From Bacteroidales bacterium (lineage in GTDB: Bacteria; Bacteroidota; Bacteroidia; Bacteroidales; VadinHA17): a DNA stretch of 64,000 nucleotides. A program made the translations under genes and the position numbers. The DNA lies in assembly GCA_016709865.1 (NCBI GenBank), contig JADJLX010000001.1, positions 62,001 through 126,000 on the forward strand. Direction: 5' to 3'. The notes under the pieces are model-generated. The model saw only the letters and a list, made by a program, of their open reading frames with translations, searched no databases and was not told the origin of the DNA. Positions 1 to 8,816 of this stretch are shown here, piece by piece; positions within the stretch are counted from its first letter, which is position 1; every line of letters begins with the position of its first letter.

Positions 1-154
1 GGTATCCTAGAATCGCCCCCCAAACAAATAATTCCCACATAGTCGGAAAGGTCAATTCTTTTTTTGACTTACCAGTCTCAGACTGACAGAGTCTTTTATA
101 GGTGTTTTCGTAATGAAAAGAATCTATATTCATAAATACAGTTGGCTCTATCAT
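1..154 (-). CDS. Partial hypothetical protein, last gene of the Dnd-island operon
   Basis: An open frame of 51 codons runs from an ATG at 154 leftwards off the window edge without a stop. It begins M-I-E-P-T-V-F-M-N and later contains W-E-L-F-V-W-G-A. The ATG overlaps the TGA stop of the preceding ATPase fragment (ATGA at 151-154), which argues for translational coupling and membership of the same operon. I do not recognise the family. From context it is probably another component of the phosphorothioation-linked restriction module. Only the N-terminus is visible, so no function can be given. Confidence 0.6.
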   Translation of the reverse strand, partial: MIEPTVFMNIDSFHYENTYKRLCQSETGKSKKELTFPTMWELFVWGAILGY

Positions 155-906
155 TTTATTTTATAAGATTTAGTTTGTTGTTCATGCAGGGTATCTCCAG
201 TCATTTTAAGTTCATATGCATTTTTTATGCCTTTATTCTTTTGAACTAGGCCTCTAATCAAGTCATTTCTAAGATTATCTGGATCTTCGGTTACAGCATC
301 ATCTTTCAAAATAATAATAGATTGATTGAATATTTCAATCATAGTTTCAACAGCTGTCACCTTATTATTTCCACCCAGTGCTGAAATTGGAGCATCAGCA
401 ATAAAGGGAAAGTAAGTATTCCAGAATTTGTTTGAAACAGAAAGAATTGCTGCAACAAAAGCAATCTGAAGGGAAACCTTATTTGCTTGATTAATATTTT
501 GCAATCTATTCCCTGCTTCATCAACTGTATAAACTTCCTGATTTTCATAATCAACTTTAACACTCCCTGATAGAGCTGAATTTTTTTCAGTCATCTTATG
601 AAAATAAATATTTGACTCTTTTTCTATATCGCTTATAAGTCTCGAAAGAAAGATAGCGTGGAATTGACTAACACTTTTGTTGATTTTTTCTGCTAAGAGA
701 AATTTATCCCTTTCAACAATATTTGAAGAATGTCCAATAAGTGAATCATATTCCTCCTGCTTTTCATCTAATTGTTTCTTTATATACTCTCTTTTTCCTG
801 TAATTTGATCTATAGCAAATTTACATTTCTCCCAATCGTTTTTAGCGGTCTCATAATCTCTTTGTAGTTGGCTAAAGTTCTTTGATTTTAATTCATCTTC
901 AGACAC
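151..906 (-). CDS. SMC-like ATPase, C-terminal half (probably one protein with 927-2228)
   Basis: This 251-aa frame has no Walker A motif. Its first half is coiled-coil-like and charged. Its second half has a degenerate ABC-signature region (around N-Q-A-N-K-V) and a Walker B/D-loop-like stretch, F-P-F-I-A-D-A-P-I-S-A-L. That is the C-terminal half of an SMC/RecN/DndD-type ATPase whose N-terminal half is encoded just upstream at 927-2228. The frame is open upstream of the nominal GTG at 906 and overlaps the end of the upstream gene in the -1 frame, so an independent start is doubtful. Frameshifting at 945-951 would give one protein of about 692 aa. It lies in the Dnd cluster, so a role in phosphorothioate-dependent restriction is inferred. 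Confidence 0.75.
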   Translation of the reverse strand: MSEDELKSKNFSQLQRDYETAKNDWEKCKFAIDQITGKREYIKKQLDEKQEEYDSLIGHSSNIVERDKFLLAEKINKSVSQFHAIFLSRLISDIEKESNIYFHKMTEKNSALSGSVKVDYENQEVYTVDEAGNRLQNINQANKVSLQIAFVAAILSVSNKFWNTYFPFIADAPISALGGNNKVTAVETMIEIFNQSIIILKDDAVTEDPDNLRNDLIRGLVQKNKGIKNAYELKMTGDTLHEQQTKSYKIK

Positions 907-926
907 ATCTGACGGCTTAACAGTTT

Positions 927-2228
927 TTAATTCATCATCTTTAGCTTTTTTCTTTTCATTAAAGTTTTAATCTCCTCATCAATTTTTTCCAATTTTTCGT
1001 AATATTTCTGTAGTTCAGAGACTATATTATTTACTTTGTCCTGCATATTATCCGCAACCATACTCAACTGATTTATTAGTTCAGTTTCTTTATCAAGTGA
1101 TTTATCACTTAAATGGCTTTGAATATTTTTATACTCCCTAGAACCTAATGGTGCCAAGGTGAGGCAGACTTTACATTTTTTATCCTCAAGCATTTCTTTT
1201 ATAAATTCTTGTCGGATAGGTTCCGGAATTTTTTTGTCAGTTTTATTTCTTTTATAAAAATCTAGAAAGGATTTTAATATGTTTTCAGTACCAGCATACA
1301 TCCAACGATCAAAAATTTCCCTTTTCTGAGAATCAACTATTGCTTGGCGGAGTTCATTTCTTTGCTGCCACTGGCTCTGCAAATAATCAATCTCTCGTAG
1401 AATTTTGGCACACTCCTCATATTTTTTAAGTTCATCACTTTTTTTGTCAAAAACTGTTTTTGCGATGTCTCTTTCTCGGCATTTATTATTAAAGAGATCA
1501 TCTTGATCACCAAGGTCTATTTTAAATTTTTGAATATCTAAGGACAAGTCATTCTTTTTTGTTTGCAGCGCTTTATCTGAATCTTCCTTCTCTTCAAATT
1601 CTTTTTTACAGATTTTAACAACCTTCTCTGTATACCTTTTTGCACTCTCAAAAACCTCTATTCTTGACAAATCAGTCAGAGCTTTAGAAAATGCTGATCG
1701 ACTATTCAAACTCATTATCTGACTTATACTTTCACCTTGGAAAAGAAAATATTTTGAAAGGTTTTCCGGAAATATAGATTTCAAATATTCCTCAGCATCA
1801 TTTTCATAATAATTCTTACTGTTTCCTGTTATAGCCTCAGTAATACTTAATGATAGTTCACTATTTCTGGGAATTTCCCAAGTTTTATCATTGTTTTTTT
1901 TGATTCTGAATTCTCGAGTTAAATAGTATTTATTCTCTTCCTCATCATTAAATAGTATACTTACTGAAGTTTCAGCTGTTCCTCCAGCTTTGCATTCTTT
2001 TTTAGCAAGATTATTTATAATCTCTTTCCCCCAATCCTTTGTACACTCCCATTTCTCAATCTCTGTCTTATAAGCACGATCAAAAAGAACCCAATTAAAA
2101 GCATCAAACAGTTTTGATTTCCCCGTATTATTCTGGCCGATTATAATTGATGGTCCAATCTCGAATTCGAAATTATTCTTCCCATAATAGGAAAGAAAAT
2201 TTTCTATTTCAATTCTTCTTATGATCAT
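927..2228 (-). CDS. SMC-like ATPase, N-terminal half with Walker A
   Basis: The 433-aa frame starts M-I-I-R-R-I-E-I-E-N-F and has a Walker A motif, G-Q-N-N-T-G-K-S, near residue 32-39. An ABC-type N-terminal lobe follows, then a long coiled coil rich in K/E/D. A C-x2-C pair (C-K-V-C) near residue 352 sits in the position of a RecN/Rad50-like hook. There is no Walker B; that motif is found in the next frame at 151-906. The protein therefore looks truncated and is completed only by a -1 shift at 945-951. It follows the 68-aa gene by 4 bp. It is distinct from DndD, which is intact at 5011-7197. The likely role is as ATPase subunit of the restriction arm of the Dnd locus (inference from context). 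Confidence 0.8.
   Translation of the reverse strand: MIIRRIEIENFLSYYGKNNFEFEIGPSIIIGQNNTGKSKLFDAFNWVLFDRAYKTEIEKWECTKDWGKEIINNLAKKECKAGGTAETSVSILFNDEEENKYYLTREFRIKKNNDKTWEIPRNSELSLSITEAITGNSKNYYENDAEEYLKSIFPENLSKYFLFQGESISQIMSLNSRSAFSKALTDLSRIEVFESAKRYTEKVVKICKKEFEEKEDSDKALQTKKNDLSLDIQKFKIDLGDQDDLFNNKCRERDIAKTVFDKKSDELKKYEECAKILREIDYLQSQWQQRNELRQAIVDSQKREIFDRWMYAGTENILKSFLDFYKRNKTDKKIPEPIRQEFIKEMLEDKKCKVCLTLAPLGSREYKNIQSHLSDKSLDKETELINQLSMVADNMQDKVNNIVSELQKYYEKLEKIDEEIKTLMKRKKLKMMN
945..951 (-). promoter_or_regulatory. A AAA AAG slippery heptamer, candidate -1 frameshift site
   Basis: On the minus strand the heptamer A-AAA-AAG lies exactly in the zero frame of the upstream half-gene: codons AGA, AAA, AAG at 953-945. 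Slipping back one base continues with GCT AAA GAT GAT GAA straight into the frame of the downstream half-gene and avoids the TAA at 927-929. This is the classical bacterial -1 slippery sequence, as in dnaX and IS3-family elements. A one-base loss in an A run, real or from sequencing, is the alternative. Confidence 0.5.
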
Positions 2229-2232
2229 ATAT

Positions 2233-2439
2233 TTAGTTCTTAGCCGTTTTAAACCTTACTTCAACATCTATCATCTCATACAATTTTTTATCAATACTTT
2301 TGCTCTTGCCTGTATTGTATTCTACAAATGTTTCGCTCAGCAATGCAAGAACAATGTTATATTGTTGTTTGTCCTGTTTTTTGAGTTCATGCAACATCTC
2401 TTCAATTTGTCGCATTACCTCTGCATTTTTTATTGCCAT
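2233..2439 (-). CDS. Small conserved-looking protein in Dnd restriction module
   Basis: A 68-aa, highly charged, probably helical protein beginning M-A-I-K-N-A-E-V-M-R-Q-I. It has no recognisable domain. It fits tightly between the helicase (11 bp upstream) and the SMC-like ATPase (4 bp downstream), on the same strand. That spacing supports translation within the operon and an accessory role for the ATPase, as small partners of SMC-type defence ATPases commonly have. The function is unknown. Confidence 0.6.
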   Translation of the reverse strand: MAIKNAEVMRQIEEMLHELKKQDKQQYNIVLALLSETFVEYNTGKSKSIDKKLYEMIDVEVRFKTAKN

Positions 2440-2450
2440 AAGAATAGATT

Positions 2451-4646
2451 TTATGTTGAAAATATATCAATGTTATATAAAGATGCTACTTCCTCCAAGG
2501 ACTTCAACGCCTGCCATTTGTTTTCAGCCATTGACGCAAATTCTCTAACCCGATTCAATTCATTCTGCAGAATAGTACGTTCCATTCCAATACTATAAGA
2601 AAAATTCACCTCACTAAGCTCCGGGACTACTATCATATCATAAATATATGCTATCTTTTTATCAGGATGTTTTCTCAAGATTCTTCCCCTTCTCTGAATA
2701 AATTGCCTTGGATTACTAGTGCTTGCGCAAAAAATTGCGGCTTCAGTACGTTTTACGTCAATTCCTTCATCCAGGCATTTCATAGCTGTCAAAACATGAA
2801 TCTTCCCTAAAGCAAACTGACTTAGAATTTCCTCTCTATCTTTTGTTGCCCCAATAAACTGATGTTGCTTAATTCCAAACTCATTTGATAATACATTTGA
2901 ATATTCATTTATCAAAATTCTATCCTCCTGATCTATTGAATTAGACTTTCCTTCTGGTACATAGACTAATGTAAAGTTAATCTTCCCTTTTAAAAGTAAG
3001 ATTTGTTCCAAACACTCGCGAAATACCTGAAGCTTTCTTTGAGCTTTATGAATAATTCTTTTTCTTTTTAACAACAAAGCACTAACTATGGGATTATTAA
3101 TAAAATCCTTTCTTGTTGAGTTAAAGAACTTTAAGAGTTTCTTTGAGATTCTAATATATTCCTCTAGTTCAATGTCGGTAAGTTCAACTACTTTAGGGTA
3201 ATAGTAATATTTACAAAGAAAGTCCTTATCAATAGCCTCCTGCATACTAAATTCAAATGTCGGTTTTTCAAGAGCGTTAAAAAAAGAAAGAATGCTTTTA
3301 GTACCATCATCATCAAAATGCCTTTCTGGTGTTGCAGATAATCCAATTCGTCGTTTAAACTTGAGTGGAAAATTCTTTTGTGTTTTAAATGTTCCTAGGT
3401 TATGAGCTTCATCTGCAATTATTAACGTAGATGGTGATAATCGAGTAATAACTGCTTGAAATCTTGGAAGGTTAAAAGTGGCATAAGTCGTAATAATAAA
3501 TGAGGAGGAGGAAGTTAGAAGAGACTTATTGATTTGCTGAATAATAATTTCAGCCCAGTTTGGATTTCTACTGTTAGCGATAATAATATTATCAAATCTA
3601 AAAGCCTCAATTTCTGTTTTCCATTGTTCAGCTAGAGTAATTGTGGGAACTAAGACTAATACTTGTATTTGCTTTTCAATGTTATATAACTTTAGTGCAC
3701 AATTCAATGCAGTTATGGTCTTTCCAGTTCCTGTTGCCATTTCGAAAAACCCAACATTTCCAGCCTTTTCCCAATTCGAAAGGGCCTCATTTTGATAACT
3801 CCAAGGTTCTTTATGATCTGGAAAATGAGGATGTAATTCTTCCTTTTTAAAGCGGTCCAATAATATACTAAGCTTGTAAGCAAGTGAAGGTGATGTAATT
3901 CCCCTGCTCCTAAAATCTTCAATTAGATTAATTTCCTCTTCGATCAATTCGTCAATGTTATTAACTTGAAAATTATTTGTAATAATAGTCTTAACCTTTT
4001 CAATTGGGATCAATTTTGTTGCCGTGGACAGACCATCCCAGATTTTGGAAAAAAGTTTATCATAATAATTCAATCTTTCATTTTCTGTTTTTTCCTCTGT
4101 CCAAGATTTAAAGCAACTTATTGACTCTAAGTTATTAAATAAAGCTTGCCGGGAAAAATTAGTAGACCCAGTGAATGCAATTTTGTTTCTATTTTTATCC
4201 TTGAAAATCCCAAATTTATGATGGGCAATTCCAATCGATTCGTTTAATGGTACAATGGCCTTAAATTCAATTCTTTTTGTCGAAATCAACCAAGAAAGGC
4301 ATTTAAAAAAGTGCAAATCAAATTTCGATAGTACTTCAGCAAGTTTCAAAACATCCCTAGTAATCTCCTCTTCAAAACCAAGCATTTCTGGAGTCGGATC
4401 AGCAATGCCATGTAGAATTGCTTCTTTATCTTTAAATGAGAGAGTATCATTAATTAGTACTCTCATCGTGCCTCCATTATAGATAAAATATGCAAAACCC
4501 AATGAAAGTGCCTGAATTCCTGAAGAACTAAAATAACCCAAAGCAAGATCAAATTGATTACTTTCTAATAGACCATCTAAGAAGAATTCTGCAGGTTCAA
4601 ATTCTCCAGTTGTATAGACAATATTAAAAGGGACATCTTTTAACAT
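2451..4646 (-). CDS. PLD-nuclease/DEAH helicase fusion, Dnd-associated restriction protein
   Basis: The 731-aa protein has an N-terminal phospholipase-D-like nuclease domain with H-H-K and G-S-T-N (residues about 142-163). A superfamily 2 helicase follows, with Walker A A-T-G-T-G-K-T (304-310), D-E-A-H (412-415), S-A-T-P-E-R, and motif VI Q-R-R-G-R-I-L-R (651-658). This PLD-helicase layout matches ResIII-type restriction enzymes found beside dnd genes in other genomes. Here it starts directly after the dndE stop. It probably cuts DNA lacking phosphorothioate marks, using ATP-driven translocation. Only one HxK motif is seen, so the nuclease would act as a dimer, as usual in this family. No DndFGH/DptFGH-type genes are visible. 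Confidence 0.85.
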   Translation of the reverse strand: MLKDVPFNIVYTTGEFEPAEFFLDGLLESNQFDLALGYFSSSGIQALSLGFAYFIYNGGTMRVLINDTLSFKDKEAILHGIADPTPEMLGFEEEITRDVLKLAEVLSKFDLHFFKCLSWLISTKRIEFKAIVPLNESIGIAHHKFGIFKDKNRNKIAFTGSTNFSRQALFNNLESISCFKSWTEEKTENERLNYYDKLFSKIWDGLSTATKLIPIEKVKTIITNNFQVNNIDELIEEEINLIEDFRSRGITSPSLAYKLSILLDRFKKEELHPHFPDHKEPWSYQNEALSNWEKAGNVGFFEMATGTGKTITALNCALKLYNIEKQIQVLVLVPTITLAEQWKTEIEAFRFDNIIIANSRNPNWAEIIIQQINKSLLTSSSSFIITTYATFNLPRFQAVITRLSPSTLIIADEAHNLGTFKTQKNFPLKFKRRIGLSATPERHFDDDGTKSILSFFNALEKPTFEFSMQEAIDKDFLCKYYYYPKVVELTDIELEEYIRISKKLLKFFNSTRKDFINNPIVSALLLKRKRIIHKAQRKLQVFRECLEQILLLKGKINFTLVYVPEGKSNSIDQEDRILINEYSNVLSNEFGIKQHQFIGATKDREEILSQFALGKIHVLTAMKCLDEGIDVKRTEAAIFCASTSNPRQFIQRRGRILRKHPDKKIAYIYDMIVVPELSEVNFSYSIGMERTILQNELNRVREFASMAENKWQALKSLEEVASLYNIDIFST

Positions 4647-5045
4647 CTAAAAATTTATTTCAGCCAATCCATTTTCTATTTTCTCAGTTATAAAATCAAA
4701 TCCATTTAAATTCGGATTTGATTTAAGTTCTTGATCTAAAAGTTCTAGACCATCATCAATATGTATCTTAAAATATTTTGGAATATCTCGATTGGTTTTA
4801 TGTATTCCATAGTGTGTACATAGAAGTGCTAAATAAAATGGATAGTTGTTCCCAAAAAGAACATTTTTGCTGTATTCCTTACCTTGAGAATCTTTTATCT
4901 CAATAACAGTAAATTTTCTATCTTTTGAAATTGAATAAGCAAAGGCGATTCTAGCAACAATATTCTCTGTCCCCAGATTTAGCTTACGGCTAAGGTCAGT
5001 AACTATTAACTTATTCTTTTTTGATGTCTTTATATGAGTAAACAT
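4647..5045 (-). CDS. dndE: DNA sulfur modification protein DndE
   Basis: A small protein of 132 aa from the ATG at 5045 (145 aa if started at 5084). The I-K-T-S-K-K-N-K-L segment followed by L-S-R-K-L-N-L-G-T-E-N-I-V-A-R-I-A is typical of DndE, the DNA-binding subunit of the DndCDE sulfur-modification complex. The 5045 start gives a 35-nt overlap with the end of dndD and the usual DndE N-terminus. The 5084 start would add residues encoded inside dndD. The gene order dndC-dndD-dndE is standard. Confidence 0.88.
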   Translation of the reverse strand: MFTHIKTSKKNKLIVTDLSRKLNLGTENIVARIAFAYSISKDRKFTVIEIKDSQGKEYSKNVLFGNNYPFYLALLCTHYGIHKTNRDIPKYFKIHIDDGLELLDQELKSNPNLNGFDFITEKIENGLAEINF

Positions 5046-7197
5046 GGATTTCTTGTATGTTGTTGAATAATGTCTCAGGAACAATTTCTTGAATTAACGA
5101 ATAGTTAAGTTGATTTTGAATAACATACGCTCCTTGAACACATGGAAGCAAAGCTGAATATTCGTCTGCAGACAATTCTTTTCCAAGTAACGGAAAAACT
5201 ACTACTTGTTCTGAAATACTTGGATAAAATTCAGTAACAATCTTATTTGAATGTTTCTTGTCAAACTTTTGGAGTGGACTATCAATGAAAATAGGAAACT
5301 TAATTTCAGATTCATCAACAAGTGCTTTAAGTATTGCTGTGGCATAAAGTTGTTGTTCACCCTTGGAGAGTTTTTCTTTTTTAATTTCAATTTTCTCCTT
5401 GTCGAATAAATTGATATCGATAATATCTCCTTTTATATCGGCAACTACACTATCAATAAAATCAGACTTATGCATGAGTCGATTAAGTTCATGCTTTATA
5501 TTAAATTCTAATGAACCTTTTTTCTCAGTTTTTAATCTGACTAAGAATTCATCCAACTCAATGATCAATCTTGCAGCAGTTTCATCTTTTAACTTATCAC
5601 TCTCATCAACACTCACTTTTTTAGATAATTCAGCTTTTAGTTTATTCTTAATTGTAAGTTCTCTTTGAAAACTGCCAATATCCTCCGAAATTTTTCGATT
5701 ATCCTTCTCAAGATCTAGAATCCCTTTATCAACTTTTGCTTTTGCAGAACGTATTTCTTTTATTAATAAATCATTTTCATTTGATTCTGCCATAGAAATT
5801 TTTCGAACTGTCTTAGAAAGAAATATTTTATTATTCTTATCATCTTTGACCAACTGCCTGAATATGTGATTATAAGAAAACTTAATATTCTCATAAATCG
5901 ATTTGAATTCTTCAGACTCATTAGAAGTGAAATCTAAGAGTGAAGAAGTATTCTCATGGGCTGGGCTATTCGCAAACAGATAATCGTTGAAAACTTCCTC
6001 GATTATTTTAGACACCTTGGTGTTATTAAACCCATTTGACTTATTTTTGAGTCGTTTACTTAATTCTTTTTGAATTTTTTTAATCCTATCATTGAGTTTG
6101 GTATTATCATAATTACCCTGAATATTAGATTTTTCAAGAATAACTTGATTATACGTATTGATAAATTTTTTACCGGCAATAGCAAATGGGGCTAGTTCCA
6201 ACAATTCCTTAAGTTTATTTTTAATTTGAATATCTTTCGATTTCAGTTCATCTTTTAAAGCTTTTGCTTTTATCAGATCTTCAACGCTTATCCCATTCCC
6301 CTCGCGAATTAATTTTTCTTGATATTGTTCAGAAATTTGGCGCTTATTTAATATTTCAACATCATTATTAATTTGCTTATTTTTTAAAAGATCCATAAGC
6401 TTCTCCAGATCTTCACACTCCTTCAGTAGTTTATTTAATTTATTACGGTCATTCAAATCAGCAGATTTCCGTCGAAATTTTATCCTCAGATTTTCCAAGT
6501 TATTTTTCAAATCCTCGTATTTCTTAATCCCTAAAACTTCACTATAAGCAATACTTAATTTCCTTTTATCTTCAATAGATTTCATTTCAGCTAATGATAC
6601 AATTTTTTCTGAGTCAAAAAAGAAAAACTTAGCAATCTCCCTTGAAAGAATAAAATCATTTATAAATATTTCCGGACCTACCTCTTTTGTTAATTCGTTC
6701 TCCTTACCGTCGACTAAGATTGATATAGATTCCTTTCCTAGAAAAACATCGTATGAACGAGTTATTGTAAGTTTGTCACATTGTACAGTGGGAAGAAAAA
6801 CACCAGAAAGTACAACAGAAACCGAATATTCGTTGTAAGCTTTAAATTCTGAATGAAGAGGGTCTAAATTTAAATATCCATTTTTAATTATGCTATTTTT
6901 TTCATCATCCCCTATTTCATAAAGACTACTTTTGAGTAAAAGTGATTTATTTAAATTTGTAATAGCAAAATTCTTATAACCTAGGGAGTCAGCAATTTCT
7001 CTTTTAAATTTCTCATCAACATCACCCATTAATTTACCATACAAACACCAAACTAGTGAGGTTAAGATGGTTGTTTTCCCAAATCCATTATCTCCCGAAA
7101 TTACATATACATTTTTCTTGTTTCCGGGTTCAAATGAAATTCGATGATCCCCCTTGTATATCCTAAAATTCCTTAATATTATATCATTAATAAACAT
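5011..7197 (-). CDS. dndD: DNA sulfur modification ATPase DndD
   Basis: The 728-aa SMC/Rad50-type ATPase of the phosphorothioation complex. It has Walker A G-D-N-G-F-G-K-T at 35-42, then long coiled coils through the middle. The ABC signature L-S-K-G-E-Q-Q is at 610-616 and Walker B P-I-F-I-D is near 635-639, followed by S-P-L. The family is thought to supply nicking and ATPase activity that lets sulfur replace a non-bridging backbone oxygen. Its ATG overlaps the dndC TAA by one base, so translation is coupled. Length and motifs are complete. Confidence 0.93.
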   Translation of the reverse strand: MFINDIILRNFRIYKGDHRISFEPGNKKNVYVISGDNGFGKTTILTSLVWCLYGKLMGDVDEKFKREIADSLGYKNFAITNLNKSLLLKSSLYEIGDDEKNSIIKNGYLNLDPLHSEFKAYNEYSVSVVLSGVFLPTVQCDKLTITRSYDVFLGKESISILVDGKENELTKEVGPEIFINDFILSREIAKFFFFDSEKIVSLAEMKSIEDKRKLSIAYSEVLGIKKYEDLKNNLENLRIKFRRKSADLNDRNKLNKLLKECEDLEKLMDLLKNKQINNDVEILNKRQISEQYQEKLIREGNGISVEDLIKAKALKDELKSKDIQIKNKLKELLELAPFAIAGKKFINTYNQVILEKSNIQGNYDNTKLNDRIKKIQKELSKRLKNKSNGFNNTKVSKIIEEVFNDYLFANSPAHENTSSLLDFTSNESEEFKSIYENIKFSYNHIFRQLVKDDKNNKIFLSKTVRKISMAESNENDLLIKEIRSAKAKVDKGILDLEKDNRKISEDIGSFQRELTIKNKLKAELSKKVSVDESDKLKDETAARLIIELDEFLVRLKTEKKGSLEFNIKHELNRLMHKSDFIDSVVADIKGDIIDINLFDKEKIEIKKEKLSKGEQQLYATAILKALVDESEIKFPIFIDSPLQKFDKKHSNKIVTEFYPSISEQVVVFPLLGKELSADEYSALLPCVQGAYVIQNQLNYSLIQEIVPETLFNNIQEIHVYSYKDIKKE

Positions 7198-8540
7198 TAT
7201 TTCTTCAATTTATAAGCTTTAATTAAGCGATTTTCAAGATCTGATTGCAGGCCATAATTATTCATTAATATCGTTTTACTTCTTTGAAGTGATAAAAGAT
7301 CATTTATCAAATGATAGTCTTGAGGATTAGATTGGCAAATTTCTTCAAGAATAATCTTTTCTTTGAATTTCATGTTATCAATAAAAATTTCACGTCCATA
7401 TACAGAACTATAAATATCACTTACTTTGAAATCAAATATTCCATCTCGGTACCAAGTAACCTGGATAGCTATTAACTCTTGACTCGAAATCAACTCTATA
7501 TGAGGTTTCGTTTCTTGAACCAATTTTTGAGTTTCAAGTAGCTTTCTAAGCATTTTTGCTCTATATACATCCGTATAATTACCTTGATTATGTCCAGTCT
7601 CATCAACTGCATTTTGACCATTTCTCCTTTCTGGTCGACGGTTTTCTGATACATTCCTTCCAGCATTAAGATCATTTCTATAAGTCAACAAAGGTTGGAG
7701 CCAGTTGAAACCATTACTAATTAAAGCTCTCATTGACTTATCTTCCTTAACTACAGTACAGATCCAGCATCCAAATCGACTCTGTCCACATGAAGAATGG
7801 TCTTTATTCGTCACTAAAGTAGGGCATTCATAATCATCTGCACTTGCATCAGAATAAATCTGAAATAGTCGAGAATTATCATAACCCCATGGTGAAGGGA
7901 AAGAATTTATAAGATACCAAATTTCTTCAAGTAATAGTTCCTTTATTGGAGCATAAGTAAAAGTGTTGGGATTTAATGGATGTTTGGTAAGTCTTCTCCC
8001 CTTGATTTCATGCTTCTTAATAGATTTAGCTCGGCTGGCACTTTCAGAAGATCGTGTTCCGATGAGTACAATTGCTTCTCCCATCTCATCGACCTGATCA
8101 AGAATAAATTTGGATGTTGGTTTGATTTTAAGTTTCTCTGTGCAAAATCTGAATGAACTATTTGGGACAGGATATCCCTTACCAAGAACATTAACCCAAA
8201 AGCTGTCCTCTAGTTTCGGAGTTGTGGTTTTAACAAAAATTGGTAAATCCTGTTCCTTAGCAGCTCTTTCTATATACCTCAGAACGTCAAATACGTATTC
8301 CGTAATGATTGGATTTTCTACCATCGTATCATTACAAACTACATATATCTGCCTTCTCAACTGAAATGGGAAGGGGAATGTTTCTTTTATCCTTACAAGC
8401 GCCTTCCACACTAAAGTAAGTAAGACTGTAGAATCCTTACCACCACTGAATCCTATAATCCAAGGTCTTTGTGTGTTGTCAGCATAAGCATACTGATCAA
8501 CAATTTCATTGATAATATTATCGAATCGATCATTTTTCAT
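7197..8540 (-). CDS. dndC: DNA sulfur modification protein DndC (PAPS-reductase-like)
   Basis: A PAPS reductase/N-type ATP pyrophosphatase with P-loop S-G-G-K-D-S-T at residues 32-38. It also has the cysteine set expected for the DndC 4Fe-4S cluster: one Cys in F-C-T-E-K, then C-x6-C-x2-C in the segment S-C-G-Q-S-R-F-G-C-W-I-C. DndC activates the backbone and transfers sulfur delivered by a cysteine desulfurase. An upstream in-frame ATG at 8573 lies beyond the TATATTTG -7 box (8558-8565), so the ATG at 8540 (447 aa) is the better start. It is the first gene of the cluster. dndA and dndB are not in the window. Confidence 0.93.
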   Translation of the reverse strand: MKNDRFDNIINEIVDQYAYADNTQRPWIIGFSGGKDSTVLLTLVWKALVRIKETFPFPFQLRRQIYVVCNDTMVENPIITEYVFDVLRYIERAAKEQDLPIFVKTTTPKLEDSFWVNVLGKGYPVPNSSFRFCTEKLKIKPTSKFILDQVDEMGEAIVLIGTRSSESASRAKSIKKHEIKGRRLTKHPLNPNTFTYAPIKELLLEEIWYLINSFPSPWGYDNSRLFQIYSDASADDYECPTLVTNKDHSSCGQSRFGCWICTVVKEDKSMRALISNGFNWLQPLLTYRNDLNAGRNVSENRRPERRNGQNAVDETGHNQGNYTDVYRAKMLRKLLETQKLVQETKPHIELISSQELIAIQVTWYRDGIFDFKVSDIYSSVYGREIFIDNMKFKEKIILEEICQSNPQDYHLINDLLSLQRSKTILMNNYGLQSDLENRLIKAYKLKK

Positions 8541-8557
8541 AGCAGGAAGAATATACA

Positions 8558-8565
8558 CAAATATA
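8558..8565 (-). promoter_or_regulatory. Bacteroidota -7 box for the dnd operon
   Basis: The minus strand reads TATATTTG, an exact match to the Bacteroidota TAnnTTTG -7 element. It lies 17 nt before the ATG at 8540, giving a short leader and excluding the ATG at 8573. No convincing -33 TTTG is seen at the expected distance. Confidence 0.55.
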
Positions 8566-8573
8566 TGAAACAT

Positions 8574-8816
8574 AGAGGTCGTTTAATCCGAAGTATTCGA
8601 TTAATTTCAACAGTTCTAGCAAACTTATTAAGACATAAAGTGAATAAAGGAAGGATAAACCTTAGTAATCACGTTTGAGGATTAAATTAATCAACTTTGG
8701 CCAGAGAAAGAGGTAAATGTAAAATTTCTGATATTTACAGAAATTAGGATCACACCAAAAAAGTAGGGTGAAAGACTCATGAAGATGCTCAGCTCTTTTA
8801 GAAAGTCTAAGAAATA
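8574..8816. other. Intergenic region upstream of dndC with small inverted repeat
   Basis: About 240 bp without a credible gene. It contains a perfect 8-bp inverted repeat, AATTTCTG (8723-8730) and CAGAAATT (8738-8745), with a 7-nt spacer. This could be an operator or a weak hairpin. Nothing else stands out. Confidence 0.35.

Noticed and set aside
927..2228. Second copy of dndD
   Set aside because: An SMC-like ATPase, but an intact DndD with all motifs lies at 5011-7197, and this one has a different hook region and a degenerate signature.
5011..5084. Long dndE start at 5084
   Set aside because: Adds residues encoded within dndD with no family support; the ATG at 5045 matches the usual DndE N-terminus.
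8469..8678. Plus-strand frame over the dndC start
   Set aside because: Lies antisense to dndC and its promoter, without any recognisable product.
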